A DNA stretch of 64,000 nucleotides from JAEXOD01 sp964652025 (GCA_964652025.1 CAZYZX010000004.1:186001-250000); one strand, 5' to 3'; positions 1 through 9,916 are shown, counted from the stretch's first letter. Numbers and translations are program-made. Notes: generated by a model from the letters alone, not told the origin.

Positions 1-2312
1 CGCGCTAAAGATTTAACAGAGTTAACTAAATCATCACTAAGTTTTTCACTTTTTAAGATTACATTAATTGGCTTTGTAATTGGTATATTTAGCTCACCTC
101 TAATATTTCTTAATGCTGTTACTATATTTTGTAATAACTCTATTTCGTTTTCTGCATTTTCATCTATTAAAGATTCATTATAAACTGGATATGGAGCTAC
201 AGATATACTTTCCCCATCTGTTCTTTCTTTTATAGAGTGCCATAACTCTTCTGAAATAAATGGCATAAATGGGTGAACTAATTTTAGCATTTCTTCATAT
301 ACCCAAAGCGCTCTGCTTAATACTGCACTCGCAATTTCTTTATTTTGTGAGTACAATCTTGGTTTAGAAATTTCTATAAACCAATCGCAAAAGTCATTCC
401 ATATAAACGAGTAAATTATTTTTGATGCATTATTAATTTCAAATTTATCTAATGCATTGTTAACTTCTTTTATTGTTCTTTGCAATCTAGATAAAATCCA
501 TTTATCTGAAAAATCTAGATGCTTATCTATTAAACTTTGGTCTACTTCTATATTTTGAGCGTTCATTAATAAATATCTGCCCGCATTCCAAATTTTATTT
601 GCAAAGTTTCTTCCAATCTCACATTTATCAACGCTAAATAAAACATCTTGCCCAAGTGGAGCAATAAAATTAATTGTAAAACGCAAAGCATCTGCGCCAT
701 ATTCATCTATAACATCTAATGGGTCTGGACTATTACCAAGCGATTTACTCATCTTGCGTCCTTTTGCATCACGAATAATGCTTGTAAAATATACATCTTT
801 AAATGGTATATCATTCATAAATTCCATACCCGCCATAATCATCCTAGCAACCCAAAAGAAAATGATATCGGGACCTGTAACTAATAAATCTGTTGGGTAA
901 TAATATTCTTGTTCTTCTTTAGTTGTAAAAACATCCTGCGCCCAAAGCCAACTGCTAGCCCAAGTATCTAAAACATCTTTCTCTTGTTCCCAATTTCCTA
1001 TATCAATTGGTGGTGTTGTTTCGCAATAAATTTCTCCTGTTTGCTTATGGTACCAAACCGGTATTCTATGTCCCCAATATAGCTGTCTGGATATACACCA
1101 ATCTTTTATTCCCGTCATCCAATGTTCATAAGTTTTAATCCAATGCTCTGGATGGAATTTTACTTTACCTTGCATAACAACATCAAGTGCTGGTTTAGCA
1201 AGCTCGTCCATTTTCATAAACCATTGCTCGCTTAAATATGGCTCTATTGGTGCATTACCCCTTTGGCTGTAACCAACTTTATTACTGTAATCTTCTATTT
1301 TAACCAAAAAGCCAAGTTCTTCTAATTTTTTAACAACTTTTTCTCGCGCATCATAACGATCTAAATTTCTAAACTCTTCTGGAACATTATCATTTGTTTT
1401 TGCTTCGGGGGTAAATATGTTTATTATTTCTAAATTATGGCGCAATCCCATTTCATAGTCGTTAACGTCATGCGCTGGGGTAACTTTAACAACACCCGTT
1501 CCAAATGTCTTATCTACATAACTATCTGCAAAAATTGGTATTTCTCTGCCAACTATTGGTAGTATAACTTTTTTGCCAACTAATGCACTGTATCTTTCAT
1601 CTTCTGGATTTACTGCAACACCTGTATCACCAAGCATTGTTTCTGGTCTTGTTGTTGCAACTACAACATATTCATCACTATCTTTTATTGGATACTTAAA
1701 ATGCCATAACTTTCCATTTACGTTTTGAAAGATTACCTCTTCATCAGATATTGCAGATTTTGTAACAGGACACCAATTTACCATTCTGTGTCCCTTAAAA
1801 ATATATCCCTTTTTATATAACTTTACAAAAGCTTCTATAACCTTTTTGTAATAATGGTCATCCATTGTAAAGCGTTCGCGTTCCCAATCGCAACTTACAC
1901 CAAGTTTTTTAAGCTGTTGAATTATTATTCCACCATATTTTTTTTGCCACGCTCTGCAGTGTTCTAAAAATTCATCTCTACTTAAGTCGTTCTTATCTAT
2001 CCCCATACTCTTTAAATGCTGAACAACTTTTGCTTCAGTTGCTATAGATGCATGATCTGTTCCCGGTACCCAACATGCATTATATCCTTGCATCCTTTTA
2101 TATCTTATGTATATATCTTGTATTGTATTATTTAAAACGTGACCTAAGTGTAATATACCTGTTATATTTGGTGGTGGTATTACTATTGTATAAGGTGTTT
2201 TATTCTTATCTGGTTCGCTATGGAATAATCTCTTGTCTTCCCAATATTTGTACCATCTTTCTTCTACTTCTTTTGGCGTGTATGCTTTAGGAATTTCTCG
2301 TAAACTTTGCAT
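1..2312 (-). CDS. valS: Valine--tRNA ligase, C-terminus cut by window edge
   Basis: Class Ia aminoacyl-tRNA synthetase that charges tRNA-Val in the cytoplasm. Reading the minus strand from ATG at 2312 gives about 770 residues with no stop, out of roughly 880 expected; the C-terminal anticodon-binding and coiled-coil end lies beyond base 1. The N-terminus has the HIGH-type motif as PPPNITGILHLGH. The editing domain contains TTRPETMLGDT and the GTGVVKVTPAHD block. The KMSKS loop is present as GRKMSKSLGN (near plus 750-770). The anticodon-binding region begins after it. The start is supported by an AGAGA stretch a few bases upstream and by the typical ValS opening. The adjacent gene is divergent. 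The family assignment is secure. Confidence 0.97.
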   Translation of the reverse strand, partial: MQSLREIPKAYTPKEVEERWYKYWEDKRLFHSEPDKNKTPYTIVIPPPNITGILHLGHVLNNTIQDIYIRYKRMQGYNACWVPGTDHASIATEAKVVQHLKSMGIDKNDLSRDEFLEHCRAWQKKYGGIIIQQLKKLGVSCDWERERFTMDDHYYKKVIEAFVKLYKKGYIFKGHRMVNWCPVTKSAISDEEVIFQNVNGKLWHFKYPIKDSDEYVVVATTRPETMLGDTGVAVNPEDERYSALVGKKVILPIVGREIPIFADSYVDKTFGTGVVKVTPAHDVNDYEMGLRHNLEIINIFTPEAKTNDNVPEEFRNLDRYDAREKVVKKLEELGFLVKIEDYSNKVGYSQRGNAPIEPYLSEQWFMKMDELAKPALDVVMQGKVKFHPEHWIKTYEHWMTGIKDWCISRQLYWGHRIPVWYHKQTGEIYCETTPPIDIGNWEQEKDVLDTWASSWLWAQDVFTTKEEQEYYYPTDLLVTGPDIIFFWVARMIMAGMEFMNDIPFKDVYFTSIIRDAKGRKMSKSLGNSPDPLDVIDEYGADALRFTINFIAPLGQDVLFSVDKCEIGRNFANKIWNAGRYLLMNAQNIEVDQSLIDKHLDFSDKWILSRLQRTIKEVNNALDKFEINNASKIIYSFIWNDFCDWFIEISKPRLYSQNKEIASAVLSRALWVYEEMLKLVHPFMPFISEELWHSIKERTDGESISVAPYPVYNESLIDENAENEIELLQNIVTALRNIRGELNIPITKPINVILKSEKLSDDLVNSVKSLA

Positions 2313-2478
2313 AAATATCTCTAAATTTTTTATATACAAATTTTAAATATAATAAATTTTATATTATTTTTCTTAATCCTTTGTTTTACAAATCTTAAAT
2401 TATTTTTAGTGTAATTTTTGATCTCCTTTACAACTTTTTTATAAACATTTCGTCTAAACAAATAAAACGGAGTTAATT

Positions 2479-3063
2479 ATGGAAAAATTATTTTTGCTTT
2501 TATTGATTTCTTTTGTTTATTATTCTAATTCTTTTTCTCAAAATACCATCAAAGAAAAAATTGACTCTTTAAAAGGCAAAGCAAAAGAAATTACTATAAT
2601 TACTGATAAAGAAACTTTATCTTTTAAGGATGACGACGCCGAATATATTTTAAAAAGATTAAAGAAAAATAAAGAAGCAAAAATTAAAATTATTGAAGAT
2701 GAAATTTTTATTAATGGTAAAAAATTTGATTTAGAGAAAATTGATTCAATAATGAGCAACCTTAAAATAAAATTTGATAACTTCAATGCAGATTCTTTAA
2801 TCAAATTTAAAGAAATTAAATTTAACTTTAGTTTAGACGACTCTACACTGATTTTTAAAGATATAAAAATAGATTTTAAGGAAAGTGACAAAAATGTTAT
2901 TATTGTTGAAAAAGATGCAGATGGAAATGTTAAAAAACAAATTTATTATGGTAAAGAAGCCGATGAAAAAATAAAAGAATTTGAAGGTGATAAGCTAGAA
3001 AAGAAAGAGAAGAAAAAAGTAATTATAGAAAAAGAAATTATTAAAAAAGAAGACAAAAACTAA
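2479..3063 (+). CDS. Secreted Lys/Glu-rich protein of unknown function
   Basis: I do not recognise this family. The 194-residue product starts with a hydrophobic signal peptide (about residues 1-20, ending FSQ) and is therefore probably exported. The rest is highly charged and rich in Lys, Glu, Asp and Ile, with short alternating strands such as DAEYILKRLKK, KIKIIEDEIFING and LIFKDIKIDF. That pattern suggests repeated beta-hairpins or an amphipathic fold. The C-terminal 30 residues are almost all Lys/Glu. A GGAG Shine-Dalgarno sits 7 bases before ATG. Its TAA stop overlaps the TAG stop of the convergent radical SAM gene within the tetranucleotide CTAA. No domain can be named. Confidence 0.8.
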   Translation: MEKLFLLLLISFVYYSNSFSQNTIKEKIDSLKGKAKEITIITDKETLSFKDDDAEYILKRLKKNKEAKIKIIEDEIFINGKKFDLEKIDSIMSNLKIKFDNFNADSLIKFKEIKFNFSLDDSTLIFKDIKIDFKESDKNVIIVEKDADGNVKKQIYYGKEADEKIKEFEGDKLEKKEKKKVIIEKEIIKKEDKN

Positions 3064-5222
3064 ACTATTAATAAAAAGTTTTCTCTTAGCTCTTGCCAAA
3101 ACTTGGTTTCAAAAAATTTATCGTTTTCCTTTAAAATTATTTCCTTAAATTCTTTAGAACTAATAGTTTTACCGTTTAAAAATAAAGCTGCTTCCTTTGC
3201 AAGATTATTAATTTTATTTGCGATATTAATATCAATTACCCAACTTCCTTCTACATCATTATTTTTAATTATTAATTTAGCTTTCTTTTTATCTATTTTT
3301 GTAATTTGGGGTAAATTGGCATTCCAAATTACTATTTTATTATTATCAATAACACTTTCGTTAACGGTTTTATTTAATATGCTTTCAACAAAATTTAAAT
3401 TTGCAGTTGGCTTTGGTACTTTAAAGTTAAACCAATCTGTAACTTTTTTATTTAAGCCATTATTAAGCATATAATTATATATCGCTGTATTTAATCCATC
3501 AGTAAATTTAGTATGGTCTACACCTGTTAAATCTATAAATTCCAAATCATTATTTGCTAATGGGTTATCAAAAGAAGATAGTATTTTAATATTGTATTTT
3601 TCTGGGTTTTTAGCAATTGGACTATGCACAGTTAAAGAAAAGCGATGCCAATATGCGGAATTAATTAAACCGAATTTCATAAATTGTCTTACATACTCTA
3701 AACTATTTATTGTTTCTAATTCAGTTTGGGTTGGAAATCCATACATTAAATATGCATGCACTAAAATATCCGCATCTCTAAAATTCTTTGTCACCCTTAC
3801 CGCTTGTTCTAAGGTTACCCCCTTTTCTATTAAGTCCAGTAATCTTGGTTCTGCAATTTCAATTCCTCCACTAACTGCAATACAGCCACTTAATGATAGC
3901 AATTTACATAAATCCTTTGTAAATGCTTTATCAAATCTAATATTTCCCCACCAACAGATATTCGCTTTTTGTTTAATTAATTCTATTGCAAGCTCTTTTA
4001 ATTTGCTTGGTGGCGCAGCTTCATCTGTAAAGTGAAATGTATTTTTCCCCGTTTCTTTTGTTATCTCTTTTATTATTCCCACAAAGTTATTTGTATCTGA
4101 TGGGCTATATGTTCTAATATAATCTAAGGTAATATCGCAAAAGGTACATTTTTTCCAATAGCAACCATGCGCTACTGTTAATTTATTCCAATAACCATCT
4201 GTCCATAGTTTACTCATTGGGTTAAGCATTTCTATTACACTTACATATTTATTTACATCTATCCCTTCATAACTTGGTTTAGGTAATTCTTTATGAGGAA
4301 TATTTTTAACTTCTGCATTATCATAGTATTTTACTTTATTATTTTCTTTTAATAAAGTTCTTACATATTTAACATTGTTATAATTATATTTAATATTATT
4401 AGATATATTTAATAGCGGCAGTTCGCCATCATCATATGTTATATAATCTACAAATTCAAAAATGCGCACATCATTTAGTTTTCTTAGCTCTGTATTAATA
4501 TAACCACCACCAATAGCTATTTTAATATCAGCAAACTTTTGTTTAGTGTATTTTGCACATAATAAAGCTGAATATAAATTACCCGGGAATGGAATGCTAA
4601 AACATATTAACTGTGGGGAATATTTATTTATTACTTTTTCGTATTCCTCAATAATAATATTTTCTAATATGTTCTTTTCTAATTGTAATTTATTGTAAAT
4701 ATTATCAAAGCTTTTTGGTGATTGCGCTATTTTTTCTGCATATCTACTTAAACCAAAATCTTTAGTTATACATTTGTTTATTGCATAATATATATCATTA
4801 ATCATTAAAGTAGAGTAATATTTAGCCCTATCTATATTGCCTAAAAAACCAAAATTTAGCAAATCTAATTTTTCGTTTGGTAAATTTCTTATTAAAGGAA
4901 TGAACCCTGGTTTAATAAATAAATTTGCCATTCCATCATTTTTACCTTGTAAAAATTCAATCACCAAATCTATTATTTCAATATATCTATAAAAATTATC
5001 TATTATTAATTTTAATTCTTCATCATCTGTTTTATAAGCTTTTAAAATTTTATAAATTTCATTTAATCCAGTACTGCTATAAATTCTTAAAAATACATTT
5101 AAAGATAAATCAACTGCGAAGGAATTAAACCCTTCTTTACGTAAAAAACCCGATAATTGAGTTATTGAAGGATATGTTGTATTTATTTGTGTAAATGGCG
5201 GAATTATTAAAACTATGTTCAT
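3060..5222 (-). CDS. Radical SAM protein with N-terminal B12-binding-like domain
   Basis: A 720-residue cytoplasmic protein of the B12-binding-domain radical SAM superfamily. Residues 1-270 have the alternating beta/alpha pattern of a cobalamin-binding Rossmann domain (IVLIIPPF at the start; ICFSIPFPGNLYSAL and IKIAIGGGY around 206-240), but no clear DxHxxG base-off cobalamin motif is visible. The radical SAM core follows at about 345-580. Its cluster motif has C354, C359 and C362 in HGCYWKKCTFC, a CX4CX2C spacing known in this superfamily instead of the usual CX3CX2C. GGIEIAEPRLL and HAYLMYGFPTQTELET match the SAM-binding strands. The substrate cannot be told. It is convergent with the secreted protein gene and divergent from the esterase gene, and seems to stand alone. 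Confidence 0.85.
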   Translation of the reverse strand: MNIVLIIPPFTQINTTYPSITQLSGFLRKEGFNSFAVDLSLNVFLRIYSSTGLNEIYKILKAYKTDDEELKLIIDNFYRYIEIIDLVIEFLQGKNDGMANLFIKPGFIPLIRNLPNEKLDLLNFGFLGNIDRAKYYSTLMINDIYYAINKCITKDFGLSRYAEKIAQSPKSFDNIYNKLQLEKNILENIIIEEYEKVINKYSPQLICFSIPFPGNLYSALLCAKYTKQKFADIKIAIGGGYINTELRKLNDVRIFEFVDYITYDDGELPLLNISNNIKYNYNNVKYVRTLLKENNKVKYYDNAEVKNIPHKELPKPSYEGIDVNKYVSVIEMLNPMSKLWTDGYWNKLTVAHGCYWKKCTFCDITLDYIRTYSPSDTNNFVGIIKEITKETGKNTFHFTDEAAPPSKLKELAIELIKQKANICWWGNIRFDKAFTKDLCKLLSLSGCIAVSGGIEIAEPRLLDLIEKGVTLEQAVRVTKNFRDADILVHAYLMYGFPTQTELETINSLEYVRQFMKFGLINSAYWHRFSLTVHSPIAKNPEKYNIKILSSFDNPLANNDLEFIDLTGVDHTKFTDGLNTAIYNYMLNNGLNKKVTDWFNFKVPKPTANLNFVESILNKTVNESVIDNNKIVIWNANLPQITKIDKKKAKLIIKNNDVEGSWVIDINIANKINNLAKEAALFLNGKTISSKEFKEIILKENDKFFETKFWQELRENFLLIV

Positions 5223-5273
5223 AAATAATAACTAAATTTTGTATATTTACTATTAATAAATATAAGGAATATT

Positions 5274-6395
5274 ATGAAAAAACTACATATTTTAATTTTA
5301 ACATTATTATTTATAAATATACTAAATGCACAAAATGTTAAAATTATTTTTACTGTTTATACCCAAGATAACGACACAATCTTTATTACTGGAAACTTAC
5401 CTCAACTTGGGATTTGGGATCCGGGTAAAATTAAGTTAAATAAACAAGGTGATAAAAACACAATTGAATTAGAATTTAATAAAGGTGACTTTTTAGAATA
5501 TAAATTTACTAAAGGTAGCTGGGATAAAGAAGCTTTAGATAAAGATGGTCTTACTCCACCAAATTCTACTTTACGCGTTACAAGTGATACTAATATAGTT
5601 ATTGCAATTAGCAAATGGTCTAATGGTAATAAAAAAAGATCATTTATTGGTCAAATAACCGGGACTGTTAAATATCATAAAAACTTTAAGGGTAAGGGAA
5701 TTATACCACGCGATATAATTGTTTGGCTTCCACCCGATTATTACAAAAAACCAAACAAAAAATTCCCCGTTCTATATATGCACGATGGGCAAAATCTTTT
5801 TGACCCAGCCACCTCTTCCTTTGGTATAGATTGGCAAGCCGATGAAATTGCAGATAGCTTAATTAAGCAAGGTAAAATGAAATCTATTATAATAGTTGGA
5901 ATTTACTCCACTCAAAACCGAACTGCAGAATATACACCCGGTGATACAGCTAAACTTTATATGGATTTTGCGGTTAACCAATTAAAACCTTTTATTGATT
6001 CCACATATAGAACTTTACCCAACAGGGAAAACTGTTACACTGGTGGTTCTTCTGCTGGTGGATTAATTAGCTTTATGTTACATTGGGAGTATAATGATGT
6101 TTTTTCTGCGGCAATCTGTTTTTCACCTGCATTTAAAATCGCTTGGCTTGATTACGTTAGTGTGGTTAATAATACAACTTCACATAAAAATATTAAGGCT
6201 TATATTACTAATGGTGGATTAGGTGTGGATGAAAAATTGCAATCTGGTATTGACGAAATGATAAATGCACTTAAAAATAAAAATTATGTGCTTAATAAAG
6301 ATTACTATGTTAATATTTTCCCCAATGATAACCACAGTGAAGAATTTTGGGCAAAGCGTTTGCCAAATTGTTTTTTAACTTTATTTGGAAAATAA
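5274..6395 (+). CDS. Secreted alpha/beta-hydrolase esterase with N-terminal starch-binding-type domain
   Basis: Exported 373-residue enzyme. A signal peptide covers residues 1-20 (ending LNAQ). Residues 22-115 resemble a CBM20/CBM48 beta-sandwich (IIFTVYTQDNDTIFITGNLPQLGIWDP). The remainder is a putative esterase of the esterase D / enterochelin-esterase type: FPVLYMHDGQNLFDP, then the nucleophile elbow GGSSAGG with Ser260, and a late His in NDNHSEEFW near residue 353 as probable catalytic base. Enzymes of this layout cleave ester-linked acyl groups from polysaccharides or siderophores; the substrate is not evident here. AAGGAATATT precedes the ATG. The NTPase gene starts 2 bases after its stop, so the two are probably cotranscribed. 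Confidence 0.88.
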   Translation: MKKLHILILTLLFINILNAQNVKIIFTVYTQDNDTIFITGNLPQLGIWDPGKIKLNKQGDKNTIELEFNKGDFLEYKFTKGSWDKEALDKDGLTPPNSTLRVTSDTNIVIAISKWSNGNKKRSFIGQITGTVKYHKNFKGKGIIPRDIIVWLPPDYYKKPNKKFPVLYMHDGQNLFDPATSSFGIDWQADEIADSLIKQGKMKSIIIVGIYSTQNRTAEYTPGDTAKLYMDFAVNQLKPFIDSTYRTLPNRENCYTGGSSAGGLISFMLHWEYNDVFSAAICFSPAFKIAWLDYVSVVNNTTSHKNIKAYITNGGLGVDEKLQSGIDEMINALKNKNYVLNKDYYVNIFPNDNHSEEFWAKRLPNCFLTLFGK

Positions 6396-6397
6396 AC

Positions 6398-6934
6398 ATG
6401 AATGTGTTAGTTGGTTCTAAAAACCCGGTAAAAATTGATTCTGTTACCAAAGCCTTTTCTTTATATTTTAAAAATATTAGTGTTTTAGGTGTTGATGTTA
6501 ATAGCAATGTTTCTGCACAACCAGTAAACGAAAAGACTTTTAAAGGTGCTAAAAATAGATGCTTAGAATTAATTAATTATGCTAAGCAAAATAACTTAGA
6601 TGTGGATTATTTTGTTGGGATTGAAGGTGGAATTTCACTTATACATGATGTGTGGTTTTCTTATGGTTGCGTTTGCATTGCAAATAAGGAACAAAATTTT
6701 GGATTTGGGACTTCACCAATGTTTATGCTACCTAATAATATTATAGACCGTTTACTTAATGGCGAAGAATTAGGCTTAGTAATGGATGACCTATTTAACC
6801 ATAATAATAGCAAACAAAGTTTAGGCGCCATTGGCATTTTATCCAACGGCGTTATGAATAGAACAGACCTTTATTATTATGGCGTTATTACCGCTTTAAT
6901 CCCTTTTATTAATAATTCCTTATTTAATAAGTAA
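6398..6934 (+). CDS. yjjX: Inosine/xanthosine triphosphatase (non-canonical purine NTP phosphatase)
   Basis: House-cleaning NTPase of the YjjX/NTPase_1 family, which hydrolyses ITP/XTP to keep deaminated purines out of nucleic acids. The 178-residue protein opens MNVLVGSKNPVKIDSV, the family's nucleotide-binding start. It then has the QPVNEKTFKGAKNR segment and DYFVGIEGGIS. A longer reading frame begins 51 bases upstream inside the esterase gene. The ATG at 6398 is preferred because it gives the family N-terminus, sits 2 bases after the esterase stop and follows a GGAAAA stretch. The coupling to an exported esterase looks like operon convenience rather than a shared pathway. Confidence 0.88.
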   Translation: MNVLVGSKNPVKIDSVTKAFSLYFKNISVLGVDVNSNVSAQPVNEKTFKGAKNRCLELINYAKQNNLDVDYFVGIEGGISLIHDVWFSYGCVCIANKEQNFGFGTSPMFMLPNNIIDRLLNGEELGLVMDDLFNHNNSKQSLGAIGILSNGVMNRTDLYYYGVITALIPFINNSLFNK

Positions 6935-6950
6935 TTATTACTTAAGTTTT

Positions 6951-6974
6951 ATGGGTTTAATTGTACCCATTTTA
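6951..6974 (+). terminator. Hairpin terminator after the NTPase gene
   Basis: The 6-bp stem ATGGGT / ACCCAT encloses an 8-base loop and is followed by TTTT. It lies 16 bases after the NTPase stop in a convergent intergenic region. Confidence 0.65.
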
Positions 6975-6980
6975 AATGTA

Positions 6981-6998
6981 TGGGGATTAATATTCCCA
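6981..6998. terminator. Second hairpin in the convergent gap, possibly bidirectional
   Basis: The sequence from TGGGGA to TTCCCA forms a 6-bp stem (one G-T pair) with an AT-rich loop, 5 bases after the stop of the minus-strand M28 peptidase gene. On the plus strand it is followed by AAATTTTATTT. With the neighbouring hairpin it probably ends transcription from both sides. Confidence 0.5.
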
Positions 6999-7002
6999 AA
7001 TT

Positions 7003-9066
7003 TTATTTAATTACAATCATTTTTCTGGCTTTACTAAAATTATTGCATGTTAAACTATAAATATAAACCCCACTGCTTAAATTGCTTGCATCAAAATTAA
7101 TATTATATAAACCCTTGTTTTTAAATTCATTAACTAAAATCGCAACCTCTTTACCTAATATATCTGTAACCTTTAAAGTTACAATTCCATCAAAAGGAAT
7201 TTGATAAGTAATAGTTGTGCTTGGATTAAATGGATTTGGATAATTTTGATAAAGTTGATAATTATCAACCACTAAATTATCATTATTTTCAACACTAGTT
7301 GGGTTTTCAAAAGATGTAATCTTTACATCATCAATATAAATACCATCAAACTCTACATATCCATCAGCACGTAAAAGATACCTTAACAAAACATTTTTAC
7401 CTTTGAATAAGTTTAAATTTACTTTTTCATTTACCCAACCATTAGACCTGCCATCATATAAAGGTTTATTATTAGGTTGAAAACTTCCTGAGCCAAGTTT
7501 TGTATAATATCCTTCTAATGATATCCAATTAACACCATTATCAGTGGATACTTGACACATTGCATAATCCCAACCACTTTCTATTGCCCAATTTGCATAG
7601 TAAGTTAATTCCACACCAAAACTGTTTGGTATTGATATTGCATTTTTAGTAATTATAGAAGCCGTTATATCCGGTGAATAATTCCCCAGTGGACTATCTG
7701 TTGCCGATTTTGGAGATGACACAAAATTTTGGTCTGTTAAGCCAAATCCACTATTAAATATCCAATTATTACCATCTTTAAATTCGTCAGCAAAAAGTTC
7801 CACTTTAGGTGCACAATAAAACGAGTAAAACTTATTTGGCGGAATATATCCTGCAGGGTTATTTCCTTTTGCACCTGTTGGGAGTGATGCTAAAACAAAA
7901 TTATTACTATCTTCAACTGCAATATAATACTCAATTAAACTACCTAAATTTATAGAAGGAATAATAAAATAAAACTTATTTTTGGTAGAAAGCTCTTCCC
8001 CATATAACTTTATAAAATCTCCAAAACCACTCCCTTCATTAACTCTATAATACATTATTGGTCTTTTTAAGGGCAACCCACTTTCTGCATAAACTTCTGT
8101 ATAAATATTTTTTGGATTATCTGTTGAAGCAATTGGCTGATGAATTAAATTAATTGTATAATTCATTGCATAAACAAAAAATGTTGCAATAGAAAGTTTT
8201 GCTGCCCGATGAAAATAATTAAAATTAAAATTGCCTAAAGTATCTCCAATAGTATGATAATAAGCATTAAAATCATTGTCATCTTCTATAATTAAAGTAG
8301 CTGTAAAATCATGGTCCCAAAATGATGCGTGGTCGCTGTAATTTGCTCCCGGATTAATAATTGCCGTATTAAAGCCCAAGTTTAAAGTAGTATTAAGGTC
8401 TACTATTCTATTTACCAAAGCATTAGCTGCTTCTGTATTATTAGTGTGTAATTCTATTCTATTAGTATTGGCGCTATTCCAAGCAATCATATCCATATTA
8501 ATAACTGCAATAATACTATCGTTATTATTTGCAGCTTTGTTTGCATAGTATTCACTACCAATTAATCCTTGTTCTTCTTCATCCCAAAGTGCAAAAACCA
8601 TAGTGTATGGGGCATTGTGAGAGGATAGTATTCTTGCCGCTTCAATTACAGCTGCTGTACCGCTAGCGTTATCATCTGCACCCGGTGCTTTTGCGCCCGA
8701 GGGCATATCATCAAAATGTGCGCATATTATTACTTTCTGATTTGGGTACTTTGTTCCTAACTTAGTACCTATAATATTATACCCAGTTGAACTAAAAATC
8801 TGTTTGGTTACATCTAAATTGTAACTTTTTAATTTTTGATATAAATAATCCGCTGCCTTATTATTATCTGGATTATTTTTATGCCTTGAAACAATTTTAC
8901 TTGTTACACCATTTACTGTAACATTCACTACTCCTGATAACTCTTTAACAAAGTAAGTTAATGAATCTAGATTTACTTTATCAACAATTGTATTTAAGTT
9001 AATGCTTTGTGCATATGTGCTTGTAAAAACAAAAAATAATAATAAAATTGTAAAATACTTTTTCAT
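7003..9066 (-). CDS. Secreted M28-family zinc metallopeptidase with T9SS C-terminal sorting domain
   Basis: A 687-residue exported aminopeptidase-like enzyme. A signal peptide covers residues 1-19 (STYAQ). The M28 catalytic domain (about 60-310) shows the di-zinc ligand blocks: AHFDDMPSG, GADDNASGTA, WDEEEQGLIGS with the catalytic Glu pair, VINMDMIAWN and SDHASFWDHDF. A middle beta-sandwich region (about 440-585) reads like a carbohydrate-binding/immune-inhibitor-type module (YYANWAIESGWDYA and GIYIDDVKI). The last 85 residues are a type A T9SS sorting domain beginning YQNYPNPFNPSTTITY and ending SGVYIYSL...MIVIK, so the protein should cross the outer membrane and be cell-anchored or released. 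GGAGGG precedes the ATG. A pentapeptide lipoprotein gene lies 13 bases upstream. Confidence 0.93.
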   Translation of the reverse strand: MKKYFTILLLFFVFTSTYAQSINLNTIVDKVNLDSLTYFVKELSGVVNVTVNGVTSKIVSRHKNNPDNNKAADYLYQKLKSYNLDVTKQIFSSTGYNIIGTKLGTKYPNQKVIICAHFDDMPSGAKAPGADDNASGTAAVIEAARILSSHNAPYTMVFALWDEEEQGLIGSEYYANKAANNNDSIIAVINMDMIAWNSANTNRIELHTNNTEAANALVNRIVDLNTTLNLGFNTAIINPGANYSDHASFWDHDFTATLIIEDDNDFNAYYHTIGDTLGNFNFNYFHRAAKLSIATFFVYAMNYTINLIHQPIASTDNPKNIYTEVYAESGLPLKRPIMYYRVNEGSGFGDFIKLYGEELSTKNKFYFIIPSINLGSLIEYYIAVEDSNNFVLASLPTGAKGNNPAGYIPPNKFYSFYCAPKVELFADEFKDGNNWIFNSGFGLTDQNFVSSPKSATDSPLGNYSPDITASIITKNAISIPNSFGVELTYYANWAIESGWDYAMCQVSTDNGVNWISLEGYYTKLGSGSFQPNNKPLYDGRSNGWVNEKVNLNLFKGKNVLLRYLLRADGYVEFDGIYIDDVKITSFENPTSVENNDNLVVDNYQLYQNYPNPFNPSTTITYQIPFDGIVTLKVTDILGKEVAILVNEFKNKGLYNINFDASNLSSGVYIYSLTCNNFSKARKMIVIK

Positions 9067-9079
9067 TTTTCCCTCCTAT

Positions 9080-9916
9080 TTATTCATTCCAGCATTTTGT
9101 TGTATTATCTCTTTTAACACCCGTAATTATCCATCCGTAATGGTTAGCATTGCAAAAAGCAGCGCCCGTACAATCAGAATAACTTAAATATACATATTGC
9201 AAATCAGATTTAGAAAAATCTGCTTTTTGAAAATTTGCATAAGTTAACCTTCCTGCAAAAAGAGTGCTGGAATGAAAACTTGTTCCTATACATATGGATT
9301 CCTTTAAATCTATATTTTTTAATGTTGCATTGGAAATATCAGAGCCACTTAAATTAACTTTTTGCAAATCATAGTTGCTTAAATCTATACCAGAAAGATT
9401 TACATTTTGGCAATCCCACTTAGATAATCTGTAATTAAATATATTATTAGACCCTTCCAATGGGTACATAAAAATATTTTGAAATCCAACTAAAGAATCT
9501 GTAAATGTCTTTTCTGATATAAATTGCAAAATATAATCACCAGTTTCTAACATAACAGTATTATTTTTTTGCCCAGAATTAAGAATATTAATAAAAGAAT
9601 TATTAGCTTTATTAAAAATTTTAACAATTACTTGTAAATCATCATCCTTTACAAACGAATAATTACCCTTAACCGATACCTTTAATGGAATAGCATCAGC
9701 TCCTCTTCCACCAGTATCCTTTTCATAGTCTTTAATTGGTGCACCAACATCTTCTACGCGCGTAACTAAAGCTGCACCAAATTCAAATTGCAAAGCACTA
9801 TTACTATAAATATTGTTTTCACTAACAGATTTGTAAAACTTATTGTTTTGCGTCTCGTTTTCTGTAGAGCAACTTATCAAAATACTTATTAAAGCAATTA
9901 TCTTAATAAATTTCAT
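9080..9916 (-). CDS. Pentapeptide-repeat lipoprotein
   Basis: A 278-residue protein with a lipoprotein signal: a hydrophobic run followed by the lipobox LISC, with Cys16 as the probable lipidation site, so it is membrane-anchored. The middle (about 50-165) is of unknown type. Residues about 175-260 are pentapeptide repeats of the A(D/N)LXX class (VNLSGIDLSNYDLQKVNLS, then ANFQKADFSKSDLQ), which fold into a right-handed quadrilateral beta-helix. Function is unknown; such repeats are usually protein-interaction scaffolds. It lies immediately upstream of the T9SS peptidase gene on the same strand, with only a ribosome-binding site between, so the two are likely cotranscribed. Confidence 0.8.
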   Translation of the reverse strand: MKFIKIIALISILISCSTENETQNNKFYKSVSENNIYSNSALQFEFGAALVTRVEDVGAPIKDYEKDTGGRGADAIPLKVSVKGNYSFVKDDDLQVIVKIFNKANNSFINILNSGQKNNTVMLETGDYILQFISEKTFTDSLVGFQNIFMYPLEGSNNIFNYRLSKWDCQNVNLSGIDLSNYDLQKVNLSGSDISNATLKNIDLKESICIGTSFHSSTLFAGRLTYANFQKADFSKSDLQYVYLSYSDCTGAAFCNANHYGWIITGVKRDNTTKCWNE

